Below are positions 6,376-12,913 of a stretch of 12,913 nucleotides of DNA, piece by piece; the stretch's first letter is position 1; every line of letters starts with the position of its first letter. Source of the stretch: Actinomycetota bacterium. Its GTDB lineage: Bacteria > Actinomycetota > Actinomycetes > Nanopelagicales > Nanopelagicaceae. The notes under the pieces were generated by a model, which was not told the DNA's origin, made no database searches, and saw only the letters and a program-made list of their open reading frames with translations. The stretch spans positions 1-12,913 of the forward strand of contig WLQA01000010.1 of assembly GCA_009698515.1 (NCBI GenBank), given 5' to 3'. The translations under genes and the position numbers were made by a program.

Positions 6376-6804
6376 TTAGATTAAATTTTGCATTGCTTTC
6401 AAAGCCAATGCATAACTTTCTGCACCAAAACCGGCAATCGTTCCATTTACTACGCCAGAAACCACAGAAGTGTGACGAAACTCTTCTCTGCTTAATGGAT
6501 TAGATAAATGCACTTCAATGCATGGAGCTTTAAGCATTGATACGGCATCTCTGATCGCATAGGAATAATGTGTGAAAGCTGCTGGATTAATAATCACAGG
6601 TTGTTTTGCATCGGCCGCCTTATGCAGCCACTCAATAATTTCAGATTCGCTTTCACTTTGTTTAATTTCAACCTCTAATTTAATCTCTTGGGCTTTCGCC
6701 TTGATAAACTCTTCTAACTGCTGATAAGTAAGATCACCGTAATGATTTTTTTCGCGCAGATCTAGCCGTGAAAGATTAGGCCCGTTTAAAACAAGAATTT
6801 TCAT
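6376..6804 (-). CDS. aroQ: 3-dehydroquinate dehydratase, type II
   Basis: Dehydrates 3-dehydroquinate to 3-dehydroshikimate, the third shikimate step; type II enzymes form dodecamers. It has 142 residues, the family size. Motifs are LNGPNLSRLDLRE (6-18) with the loop Arg17, HYGDL with catalytic Tyr22, KQSESESEIIEWLH (48-61), INPAAFTHYSYAIRDA (72-87) with Asn73, and EVHLSNPLSREEFRHTS (97-113) with catalytic His99. I choose ATG at 6804-6802 rather than an in-frame TTG two codons upstream. The ATG forms a TAATG overlap with the aroB stop and stands nine bases from GGAG, while the TTG would be only a few bases from it. A pepQ-like peptidase gene often follows aroQ in actinobacteria; here efp follows directly. 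Confidence 0.96.
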   Translation of the reverse strand: MKILVLNGPNLSRLDLREKNHYGDLTYQQLEEFIKAKAQEIKLEVEIKQSESESEIIEWLHKAADAKQPVIINPAAFTHYSYAIRDAVSMLKAPCIEVHLSNPLSREEFRHTSVVSGVVNGTIAGFGAESYALALKAMQNLI

Positions 6805-7826
6805 TAGCAAATTCTCCCATACGCTCTCTTTATTTCTTGTTGATTTACCGCTTCAAGCCAAACTGGTTTACCAGTCTTAGATAAACCGATAAATCTAATC
6901 TGATCATTTTTCACCTTTTTATCGGATTTCATGATTTTAAGCAGAGAAGGTAATCGATTTTTTGCGTAAGTTATTGGAAGATTAAAATTTGATAGTAATT
7001 GGCGATGACGATCTACCTCCGATTGCGATAAACCACATTTCATGGCACCCAGCTCAGCTGCGAAAACTAGACCAATCGAGACTGCCTCGCCATGTCGAAG
7101 TTTATATTTTGAATCTTTTTCTATCGCATGACCCAAAGTGTGGCCATAATTTAAGATTTCGCGATATTTACTCTCTTTAAAATCTTTGTTAATAACCTTT
7201 GCCTTCACTTTTACGGTGCGACAGATGATCTCTGAAAAATTCAGCACATCTTTCTCTAGCAAATCCAAAATTTTCTTATCAGCAATAAAACCACATTTAA
7301 TAACCTCAGCCATTCCAGCTGATAAATCACGCTTTCCTAAACTTTGTAGGAATGATAGATCAATTAATACTGATGAAGGTGAGTGGAAAGCACCAATCAA
7401 ATTTTTGCTACCTGGCGAGTTGATCGCAGTTTTCCCACCAATAGCTGCATCCACCATCGCCGCAAGTGTTGTTGGCATAACGTGCCATTTAATCCCGCGC
7501 AACCAAGTGGCTGCTGCAAATCCTGCCAAGTCACTGGTCGCACCTCCACCAATTGCCAGAATTTCGTCATTTCTTGCAAACTCGTTAACTTCAAGTGCCC
7601 GCCAAATTTTTCGAAGTACTTGGATATCCTTTTGTTTTTCACCGTTTGGTACCTTAATTACAAAGGTATTTTTACTTGATTTAATTTTTATTAGTTGAGT
7701 TAAATTGGATGGAATAATAATCATCAATTTTGCAGATCGACTTTGTAAATTGGCAATCTCTCCTTGATGATTAATACCAATTTTAACGGAGTATTTAATC
7801 TCTGAATTTATTTTGATTCTTTTCAT
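6804..7826 (-). CDS. aroB: 3-dehydroquinate synthase
   Basis: Converts DAHP to 3-dehydroquinate using NAD and a divalent metal, the second shikimate step. It has 340 residues, slightly shorter than the usual 350-370 because the N-terminus is lean. The NAD-binding part has GGGATSDLAGFAAATWLRG (93-111). PTTLAAMVDAAIGGKTAIN (118-136) and KNLIGAFHSP (141-150) are the family signatures. The metal ligands are Glu174 (MAEVIKCG), His229 (NYGHTLGHAIE) and His245 (RHGEAVS). The ATG at 7826-7824 overlaps the aroK stop as ATGA, and the TAA stop shares one base with the aroQ ATG, so the three genes are probably translated in a coupled way. Confidence 0.97.
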   Translation of the reverse strand: MKRIKINSEIKYSVKIGINHQGEIANLQSRSAKLMIIIPSNLTQLIKIKSSKNTFVIKVPNGEKQKDIQVLRKIWRALEVNEFARNDEILAIGGGATSDLAGFAAATWLRGIKWHVMPTTLAAMVDAAIGGKTAINSPGSKNLIGAFHSPSSVLIDLSFLQSLGKRDLSAGMAEVIKCGFIADKKILDLLEKDVLNFSEIICRTVKVKAKVINKDFKESKYREILNYGHTLGHAIEKDSKYKLRHGEAVSIGLVFAAELGAMKCGLSQSEVDRHRQLLSNFNLPITYAKNRLPSLLKIMKSDKKVKNDQIRFIGLSKTGKPVWLEAVNQQEIKRAYGRIC

Positions 7827-8341
7827 GCTGTAATACCAATCAATTGAGATATCTCCTCGGCTGCTTCATTGGGCTTTTTTGAATCGGTAGAAATTATATG
7901 AGTGGCTAGAGATTCATAGATTGGCCTACGATTAGACATCAAATTAATCCATTGCTGTCTAGGGTTAACGAGCAAAAGTGGGCGCTCTTTATTAAAACCT
8001 ATTCGATTGGCCGCTTGAGAGATGGAAACATCTAGAAACACAATTGGATGATGGCAATTTTTTAGTAAATCCGTTATCTCCGGATTCATCGGAGCCCCTC
8101 CGCCAAGTGAAATAACACCATCAAATGTACTGACTAACTCCGTTACTTCAATAACCTCTAAATTTCTGAAAAACTCTTCACCATTTTCAACAAAGATATC
8201 GGAGATTTTTCTGCCAGTTTTAATCTCAATTTCACGATCACTATCTTTAAAATCCCAACTCAATATCTTCGCCAAAGCTTTTCCGACAGTAGTTTTGCCA
8301 GCCCCTGGTGGACCAATTAGAACTATTTTTTCTCTCGCCAA
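7823..8341 (-). CDS. aroK: Shikimate kinase
   Basis: Phosphorylates shikimate at O3 with ATP, the fifth shikimate step. It has 172 residues, normal for this P-loop kinase. Seen are Walker A GPPGAGKTT (10-18), the magnesium/shikimate aspartates in KDSDREIE (Asp33, Asp35), Arg59 in GEEFFRNLE, the glycine triplet SLGGGAP (78-84), the lid arginine Arg120 in KERPLL and Arg139 in NRRP. The start is forced to TTG at 8341-8339. The aroC stop TAG lies in the same frame only two codons upstream, with no ATG or GTG before the P-loop. No convincing Shine-Dalgarno is present, so expression probably depends on ribosomes terminating on aroC. Confidence 0.94.
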   Translation of the reverse strand: MAREKIVLIGPPGAGKTTVGKALAKILSWDFKDSDREIEIKTGRKISDIFVENGEEFFRNLEVIEVTELVSTFDGVISLGGGAPMNPEITDLLKNCHHPIVFLDVSISQAANRIGFNKERPLLLVNPRQQWINLMSNRRPIYESLATHIISTDSKKPNEAAEEISQLIGITA

Positions 8342-8347
8342 AACTGA

Positions 8348-9532
8348 CTACTTAATCTCAAGATTCTGCAGATAATTAAGGTAATTGCGTTTAGTTTCAG
8401 AAACGCTATCTCCGCCGAATTTTTCTAGTACTGCATCAGCTAAAACCAAACACGCCATCGCTTCTGCAACAATTCCCGCTGCCGGTACTGCGCAAACATC
8501 AGATCTTTGATTAATCGCTTTTGCAGGCAATCCTGTTGCTACATCGATGGTATCTAAAGCTTTTGGCACTGTTGAGATTGGTTTCATGGCAACCTTTACT
8601 CTTAATATTTCACCATTACTCATTCCACCTTCTGTTCCACCGGCTCGATCACTTCGTCTTGCAATATCACCTTGTGAATTTTTCTCAATCTCATCATGTG
8701 CAACTGAACCACGACGGGTGGCACTTAAAAACCCATCGCCAATTTCAACACCTTTAATTGCTTGAATTCCCATCATCGCTCCAGCTAATTTTGCATCTAA
8801 TCGGCGATCCCAATGTGCATGCGAACCCAAACCTGGCGGCAAGTTGTAAGCAAGGACTTCAACAACTCCACCTAGGGTATCTCCATCGCCATGGGCTAAT
8901 TCAATTTCCGAGACAATTGCCGAACTAGTTTTCGCATCAAAGCATCTAACAGGATCAGAATCTATCTTTGAAATATCTGTAGCACTTGGCAATTTATAAT
9001 CACTAGGCAAAGAAACTTTTCCGATAGAAACTACATGGCTTATAATTTCAATGCCAATTGCTTGTTTTAAAAATGCACGCGCAACAGCTCCTAATGCAAC
9101 TCTCGCCGCAGTCTCACGCGCACTAGCCCTTTCTAAAATAGGACGAGCATCTGTGAAGTTATATTTTTGCATTCCTACCAAATCAGCATGTCCCGGACGT
9201 GGGCGGGTAAGTGGAGCGTTTCTAGCCAAATCTTTAATTTCATCTTCTGGTACGGGATCGGCGCTCATTACCTTCTCCCATTTGGGCCATTCTGAATTAG
9301 CTATTTGAATTGAAACCGGCCCACCTTGTGATTTTCCAAGGCGCACGCCACCATTAATGCTTACTTTATCTGCTTCAAAATTTTGTCTTGCACCTCTGCC
9401 AAATCCCAATCTTCGTCTGGCTAAATCTTTGTCGATATCGGCGGTAGTAATCTCAATCTGTGAGGGCAAACCTTCAATAATTGCGGACAAGGCAGGACCA
9501 TGCGATTCACCTGCGGTTAACCATCGCAACAT
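8348..9532 (-). CDS. aroC: Chorismate synthase
   Basis: Makes chorismate from EPSP with reduced FMN, the last shikimate step. It has 394 residues, the length of actinobacterial and Gram-positive forms. Signatures are LTAGESHGPAL (5-15) with catalytic His11, the RRLGFGRGARQ flavin region (40-50), TRPRPGHADLVGMQKY (109-124) with His115, RASARETAARVA (135-146), GGTEGGMSNGE and the late QRSDVCAVPAAGIVAEAM block. The ATG is at 9532-9530. An AAGGA at 9548-9544 is 11 bases away, rather far, and the N-terminus MLRWLTAGESHG is the normal family start. Upstream lies a 71-base gap, the longest spacer in the minus-strand aro array, so an internal promoter is possible, but I see no clear box pair. Downstream aroK begins nine bases beyond the stop region in the same frame. 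Confidence 0.97.
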   Translation of the reverse strand: MLRWLTAGESHGPALSAIIEGLPSQIEITTADIDKDLARRRLGFGRGARQNFEADKVSINGGVRLGKSQGGPVSIQIANSEWPKWEKVMSADPVPEDEIKDLARNAPLTRPRPGHADLVGMQKYNFTDARPILERASARETAARVALGAVARAFLKQAIGIEIISHVVSIGKVSLPSDYKLPSATDISKIDSDPVRCFDAKTSSAIVSEIELAHGDGDTLGGVVEVLAYNLPPGLGSHAHWDRRLDAKLAGAMMGIQAIKGVEIGDGFLSATRRGSVAHDEIEKNSQGDIARRSDRAGGTEGGMSNGEILRVKVAMKPISTVPKALDTIDVATGLPAKAINQRSDVCAVPAAGIVAEAMACLVLADAVLEKFGGDSVSETKRNYLNYLQNLEIK

Positions 9533-9603
9533 TGAAAATCCAATCCTTGTTTAGGCCCCTATTCTCGCAGATAAAGGGTTAATCTCGTAAACAATTACCG
9601 GAG

Positions 9604-9993
9604 TTAGATAATTAATTGTCCAAATAGCGCCCCAATTAGCATGGAGGGCGCAAAAGCAATATTTCGCGATCTCTCCATCATCGCCCAGATACCACCCAAT
9701 ATCCAGGCAATATTGATATATAAAATGAGTTGAATAAAAGTTTGGCAGGTAAAACCCAACACCAGGGCAAGCTTTACATCTCCAAATCCTAATTTTCCTA
9801 AAGTAACTAAATGGATACTTAAAAATATGGCAAAGTATAAAATTCCGAAGTTTAAGTTTCTATTTCCAAGTAAAAAGAAAATAAGCAGAAGTAATATTAA
9901 ATCTAGATCTTTAATGAGATGAGTTTGAATGTCATACCGGGCGATTTTGACGGCAAGCATGATTGCGCAGGCTATGAGTGGAAATTGCAACAC
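9604..9993 (-). CDS. Small prepilin peptidase (type IV prepilin / A24 family), peptidase domain only
   Basis: Integral membrane aspartic protease that cleaves leader peptides of type IV or Tad/Flp prepilins. It has only 129 residues: the peptidase core without the N-terminal cysteine-rich methylase domain of full PilD. Hydrophobic segments lie at about 3-18, 30-43, 48-66, 75-97 and 110-128. The two catalytic aspartates are identifiable: Asp21 in RYDIQTHLIKD (usual pattern D-X5-I-P-N; here Pro is Lys and Asn is Asp) and Asp72 in the GFGD motif (69-72), followed by VKLALVLG. The start is GTG at 9993-9991; TAA is in frame two codons upstream. No strong Shine-Dalgarno is seen. A comparable gene lies next to aroE in Mycobacterium and Streptomyces, so the position is ancestral. 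No pilin gene is in the window, so the substrate is unknown. Confidence 0.85.
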   Translation of the reverse strand: MLQFPLIACAIMLAVKIARYDIQTHLIKDLDLILLLLIFFLLGNRNLNFGILYFAIFLSIHLVTLGKLGFGDVKLALVLGFTCQTFIQLILYINIAWILGGIWAMMERSRNIAFAPSMLIGALFGQLII

Positions 9994-10039
9994 ATCTTAA
10001 GGTTAATGAAAGTTCTAGATGTAAATTAAGCGCTGTGGA

Positions 10040-10837
10040 TTAACGGCCTATAGCCGCGCGACCAACCTTCATCAGCTCATTACGCATAGATTCCTGATCA
10101 AATTTAACTCCGGAAAAATACTGAATTTGAAATAGGGCCTGCTCTACAAGTAACGCTAATCCACCAATAACATTGCGTCCGAGATTTTGGTATCGCTTTG
10201 CTAATTCAGTTGGCCATGGATGGTAGATAACTTCAAAAAAATCCGCCTTACTTGAAATGATTGATAATCCATCGGTAGCACCAGCGGGAGTCGTGGAAAT
10301 TATTAAATCTCTATCCTGAATATCTTCAAAGGTATGCCAATCTAAGAACTCTAAATCTAAATCATCGGCCGCTGCATGTAATTGATCGTGGCGATTCATT
10401 GATCTAGTCAAAATACTTACCTGCGTATTAGTGCCTCTCAACGCCCCAATGGCTGCGCGAGCTGTGCCACCTGCTCCTAATATGGCAACTCTTTTTCCAA
10501 AATATGGTGCCAATAAATTCTTAAATGCCAAGAGATCTGTTGATACGCCAATACTGCCAGTTGATTCAAAAATTATCGTATTAATTGAGGCGATCTGTTT
10601 GGCTACCGGATCAACTCGATCCGCAAATCCAATTGCGATCTCTTTCAATGGCATTGTTAATGCCAAACCCCGAAAACCTGCGTCCCTAGAGCGGTAGTAA
10701 AAATCTGGGAAGGTTAATTCAGTTACTTCTTCAGAAGTAAATTCAGCTTTAACTCCTAATATCTCGTAGGCATGATTGTGCAATAGTGGAGATAAAGAGT
10801 GACCGATTGGCGAACCAGCAACTGCCATTTTTATCAT
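10040..10837 (-). CDS. aroE: Shikimate dehydrogenase (NADP)
   Basis: Reduces 3-dehydroshikimate to shikimate with NADPH, the fourth shikimate step. It has 265 residues, normal for AroE. The N-terminal substrate domain has AGSPIGHSLSPLLHNHAY (7-24), LALTMPLKE (58-66) with catalytic Lys65, Asn86 (SINTII) and Asp101 (STDLLAF), completing the Lys-Asp pair. The NADP Rossmann loop is AILGAGGTARAA (118-129). ISTTPAGATDG and GGLALLVEQALFQ follow in the usual places. The TMPLK form instead of NVTIPHK, and loss of the second Gly in the STDLLAF region, fit actinobacterial AroE paralogues, so a close relative such as a quinate/shikimate dehydrogenase is a small alternative. The ATG at 10837-10835 overlaps the mltG stop as ATGA; a second ATG at codon 4 is possible. 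Confidence 0.93.
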   Translation of the reverse strand: MIKMAVAGSPIGHSLSPLLHNHAYEILGVKAEFTSEEVTELTFPDFYYRSRDAGFRGLALTMPLKEIAIGFADRVDPVAKQIASINTIIFESTGSIGVSTDLLAFKNLLAPYFGKRVAILGAGGTARAAIGALRGTNTQVSILTRSMNRHDQLHAAADDLDLEFLDWHTFEDIQDRDLIISTTPAGATDGLSIISSKADFFEVIYHPWPTELAKRYQNLGRNVIGGLALLVEQALFQIQYFSGVKFDQESMRNELMKVGRAAIGR

Positions 10838-11829
10838 TTGAATAAACCTGCTTTTTCATTGGCTCGAAATTCATTTGCCCAAATATTAAATTGAGAAAAA
10901 GAGTTGGTAAAACGAGTGTCCTGTGGCTTCACAGTTATAAAGTACAACCAATCTCCATTTTCAGGGTTAACCGCAGCGCGCATGGCATCCTCGCCCGGAC
11001 TACCAATTGGTGAAGGTGGTAAGCCGCGATTTAAATAAGTATTGTATTTAGAATTAATTTCTAACTGTTTATAGCTCATACGAATTTGTCCACGTAATTT
11101 TGCCGCGTATTCAACTGTTGTATTCATTTGTAGAGGCATATCAATTTTTAATCGGTTATAAATCACTCTAGCGATTTTTGCATAATCTTGCTTATCCCCT
11201 TCGGCTTGCGCAATCGATGCAATGATTAAAGTTTGATACGCAGAATATTCACCATAGCCTTCGGATAATTTCGAATTAGTAGCTGAAATCTCAAATCGTT
11301 CAATCATCTGCGAAATTGCTTCATCAACTGTGGTTTGCGGAGCGAATGCATATTGCGCTGGAAATAAAAATCCTTCAATGTTTGTAGTTCCGTACTTCTT
11401 ATTTGGCAAGATTAAACCGGAAGCTTTGCCTTCAAGAAGATTTGATTTATCCAAGATCCCAACGATTTCATAGGCACGCAGCCCCTCTGCAAAACCGAGG
11501 ATTCCTCTGTTGCGAGATTTATCCAATAGCTGATCAAGTGCAGCGTGTGCCGATATTTTTCTATCAAGATTATGTACTCCAGGAGAAATTCCGGCAGATC
11601 TTTTTTCATTTAAAGCTACGCGATAAAAAGCCTTGCTGGTTTTAACCACACCTTGTTCGAACAACTTGCGAGAAATTTCTAAACCCGTATCTCCGCTATT
11701 TATAACTACATCAATTTTTTCAATATTTTCTTTCGCTCGATAGTCAATTAAGAAAAAAGCGTTATGCAGATTAACAAATAATCCTGTCAAGATTATGGAA
11801 ATAGCAATTGGTTTAATCAATGATCTCAT
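10834..11829 (-). CDS. mltG: Endolytic murein transglycosylase MltG
   Basis: Membrane-anchored lytic transglycosylase that cuts nascent glycan strands and is thought to set their length. It has 331 residues. A single N-terminal membrane segment (about 7-28, preceded by Arg and Lys) leaves the rest outside. A LysM-like region (about 39-75, INSGDTGLEISRKLFEQG) precedes the YceG/MltG catalytic domain, with IEGFLFPAQYAF (151-162), SIAQAEGDKQDYAKIARVIY (205-224), MPLQMNTTVEYA (231-242) and LNRGLPPSPIGSPG (266-279). Glu210 in AQAEG is the presumed catalytic glutamate; the first Glu of the proteobacterial VEKET string is Gln here, which I believe is usual in actinobacteria. The ATG at 11829-11827 overlaps ruvX as ATGA, and the end overlaps aroE as ATGA. 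The order ruvX-mltG-aroE is conserved in actinobacteria. Confidence 0.95.
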   Translation of the reverse strand: MRSLIKPIAISIILTGLFVNLHNAFFLIDYRAKENIEKIDVVINSGDTGLEISRKLFEQGVVKTSKAFYRVALNEKRSAGISPGVHNLDRKISAHAALDQLLDKSRNRGILGFAEGLRAYEIVGILDKSNLLEGKASGLILPNKKYGTTNIEGFLFPAQYAFAPQTTVDEAISQMIERFEISATNSKLSEGYGEYSAYQTLIIASIAQAEGDKQDYAKIARVIYNRLKIDMPLQMNTTVEYAAKLRGQIRMSYKQLEINSKYNTYLNRGLPPSPIGSPGEDAMRAAVNPENGDWLYFITVKPQDTRFTNSFSQFNIWANEFRANEKAGLFK

Positions 11830-12278
11830 ATGGGATTTCCCAAACCTTTATCTGATTTTTCCAAAGATAGTGCCAGGTTTAATATCCCAACTGCTGCCAG
11901 CTGATCAATAATCTCTTTTGATTGTTTCATCGATTTGCCAGCATCCCGCATCTGCGCATAAGCATCGGTTGTTGTTAATCTTTCATCAATTAAATAAATA
12001 GGAACATCGACATAAGATTTCAAGCCGGTTGCAAAATCTTTTACAGATTGTGATTTTGCACTTAATGAACCTGATAGATGAATGGGCCAACCGATTGCGA
12101 TATAAACCGGCATATTTTGCGCCAGTATCTTTTTAAAATTGGATTTAAATTTCTCATCATTTGTAAGTGTTGCAAGGGGTGAGACCAATATAGAATCTAA
12201 ATCTGAAAGGCTGAGCCCAATTCGAACTTCACCAAAATCTAAACCGATTCTTCGGCCGCGTGTTATTTCTGAGGCCAT
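11826..12278 (-). CDS. ruvX: RuvX/YqgF-type pre-16S rRNA processing nuclease or Holliday-junction resolvase homologue
   Basis: RNase H-fold nuclease of the YqgF family. E. coli YqgF matures the 5' end of 16S rRNA, while the mycobacterial homologue has been described as a Holliday-junction resolvase, so the substrate here is open. It has 150 residues, normal. The acidic catalytic set is present: Asp14 in IGLDFGEVRIGLSLSD (11-26), Glu99 in IDERLTTTDAYAQM (97-110) and Asp125 in KEIIDQLAAVGIL (121-133). IGWPIHLSGS (62-71) is the conserved GLP-type loop with Trp in place of Leu. The ATG is five bases after the alaS stop, with a weak GAAG upstream. It overlaps mltG by ATGA. Confidence 0.94.
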   Translation of the reverse strand: MASEITRGRRIGLDFGEVRIGLSLSDLDSILVSPLATLTNDEKFKSNFKKILAQNMPVYIAIGWPIHLSGSLSAKSQSVKDFATGLKSYVDVPIYLIDERLTTTDAYAQMRDAGKSMKQSKEIIDQLAAVGILNLALSLEKSDKGLGNPI

Positions 12279-12283
12279 CGTAT

Positions 12284-12913
12284 TTACTTCAACTTGGTAG
12301 AGAGTATTTTTTCAATCTCTTCGAAAGTAGTTTTAATTTTATCAATCTGCGATCCGCCACCTTGGGCAAAATCATCCTTACCGCCACCGCCACCGCCTAA
12401 TACAGTTGAACCCAGCTTCACCAATTCACCTGCTTTAATTCCCATCTTGATTGCATCATCAGATGCTGCCGCAACAAGTACAACCTTTTCATCGGTAATT
12501 GAACTTAAAACTATTACTGAATTAGCCAATTTCCCACGAATATCTAGCGCAATAGATCGAAGCTCATCTGCAGTCAATCCTTTATCTAATGTTGCAGCGA
12601 CAAACTTCACTGCACCAATATTTTTTGCATTTTCAATTAACTTTGTATTACCCGCAATCGCACCGGCAATACGAACAGTTGATAATTCTTTCTCAATGCT
12701 TTTCATTTTCTCCATTAATTCACTGATGCGCTGTGGTAACTCTTCCGCACGCGCTCCTTTAATAATTTCAGTTAATGAGTTCAAAAGTAGATGCTCTCGT
12801 GCAAGATATTTATATGCATCATGTCCTACTAATGCTTCAACTCTGCGAACACCTGCACCAATAGAAGATTCAGATAACAATTTAACAACTCCAAGTTGGC
12901 CAGAACGAGATAC
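12284..12913 (-). CDS. alaS: Alanyl-tRNA synthetase, C-terminal part (cut by window end)
   Basis: Charges tRNA-Ala and edits mischarged Ser/Gly. Only the last 209 residues are in the window, open at 12913; the full family is about 870-900 residues. The first visible residues (V-S-R-S-G-Q-L-G-V-V-K) and ESSIGAGVRRVEALVG are the end of the editing domain; the frame continues without a stop upstream of a TTG at 12880, which is not a real start. A helical coiled-coil linker follows (about visible residues 42-85), and then the DHHA1-type C-Ala domain with the glycine-rich LGGGGGGKDDFAQGGG near the end. Stop TAA at 12286-12284. It is the upstream partner of ruvX-mltG-aroE, the standard actinobacterial order. 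Confidence 0.96.
   Translation of the reverse strand, partial: VSRSGQLGVVKLLSESSIGAGVRRVEALVGHDAYKYLAREHLLLNSLTEIIKGARAEELPQRISELMEKMKSIEKELSTVRIAGAIAGNTKLIENAKNIGAVKFVAATLDKGLTADELRSIALDIRGKLANSVIVLSSITDEKVVLVAAASDDAIKMGIKAGELVKLGSTVLGGGGGGKDDFAQGGGSQIDKIKTTFEEIEKILSTKLK

Noticed and set aside
6805..6810. TTG start for aroQ two codons upstream of the ATG
   Set aside because: Too close to the GGAG, and the ATG forms the common TAATG overlap with aroB.
7186..7698. A 170-codon open frame on the plus strand inside aroB
   Set aside because: It lies fully antisense to a clear 3-dehydroquinate synthase, has no ribosome site or recognisable domain, and its composition mirrors the real gene.
9533..9603. 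Search for a promoter in the 71-base gap before aroC
   Set aside because: TTGTTT and several TA-rich hexamers occur but none pair at 16-18 bases; no reliable call could be made.

Overview
The window reads as a compact chromosomal housekeeping block from a low-GC actinobacterium (about 40% G+C by eye). The gene order alaS-ruvX-mltG-aroE-prepilin peptidase-aroC-aroK-aroB-aroQ-efp-nusB, then bldD, then pyrR-pyrB-pyrC-carA-carB, is the order known from Actinobacteria such as Streptomyces and Mycobacterium. A BldD-type regulator, an EF-P with the actinobacterial PGKGP loop and the actinobacterial flavour of CarA, PyrR and AroQ support this. Low GC, overlapping genes and almost no spacers suggest a streamlined planktonic actinobacterium, such as the freshwater acI / Nanopelagicales group. 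That placement is inference.

Layout. On the minus strand, from 12913 down to 5360, runs one dense array: the C-terminal part of alaS (cut by the window edge), ruvX, mltG, aroE, a small prepilin peptidase, aroC, aroK, aroB, aroQ, efp and nusB. Many junctions are ATGA or TAATG overlaps. A single plus-strand gene, bldD (4896-5363), meets nusB tail to tail, with the two TAA stops sharing the palindrome TTAA. From about 4826 down to position 1 runs the minus-strand pyrimidine operon pyrR-pyrB-pyrC-carA-carB; carB is cut by the window start after 289 codons.

Function. The aro genes supply shikimate-pathway steps from 3-dehydroquinate synthesis to chorismate (AroB, AroQ, AroE, AroK, AroC; the EPSP synthase AroA is not here). 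The pyr genes convert bicarbonate, glutamine and aspartate to dihydroorotate (CarAB, PyrB, PyrC), with PyrR as RNA-binding regulator. The rest are translation (AlaRS, EF-P), rRNA antitermination (NusB), RNA/DNA processing (RuvX), cell-wall (MltG) and pilin-processing genes.

The most informative non-coding element is in the 113-bp divergent region between pyrR and bldD. It holds a canonical PyrR-binding RNA hairpin (hexaloop CAGAGA) whose lower stem pairs with the pyrR Shine-Dalgarno, placed directly after a plausible promoter. This suggests UMP/PyrR-dependent translational repression that could spread down the operon through ATGA couplings. On the other side, bldD appears to be leaderless. 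I see no mobile element, CRISPR array, tRNA or rRNA gene, and no wholly unknown system. The points of interest are the pyr leader, the BldD homologue with an intact c-di-GMP motif, and the degree of compaction.
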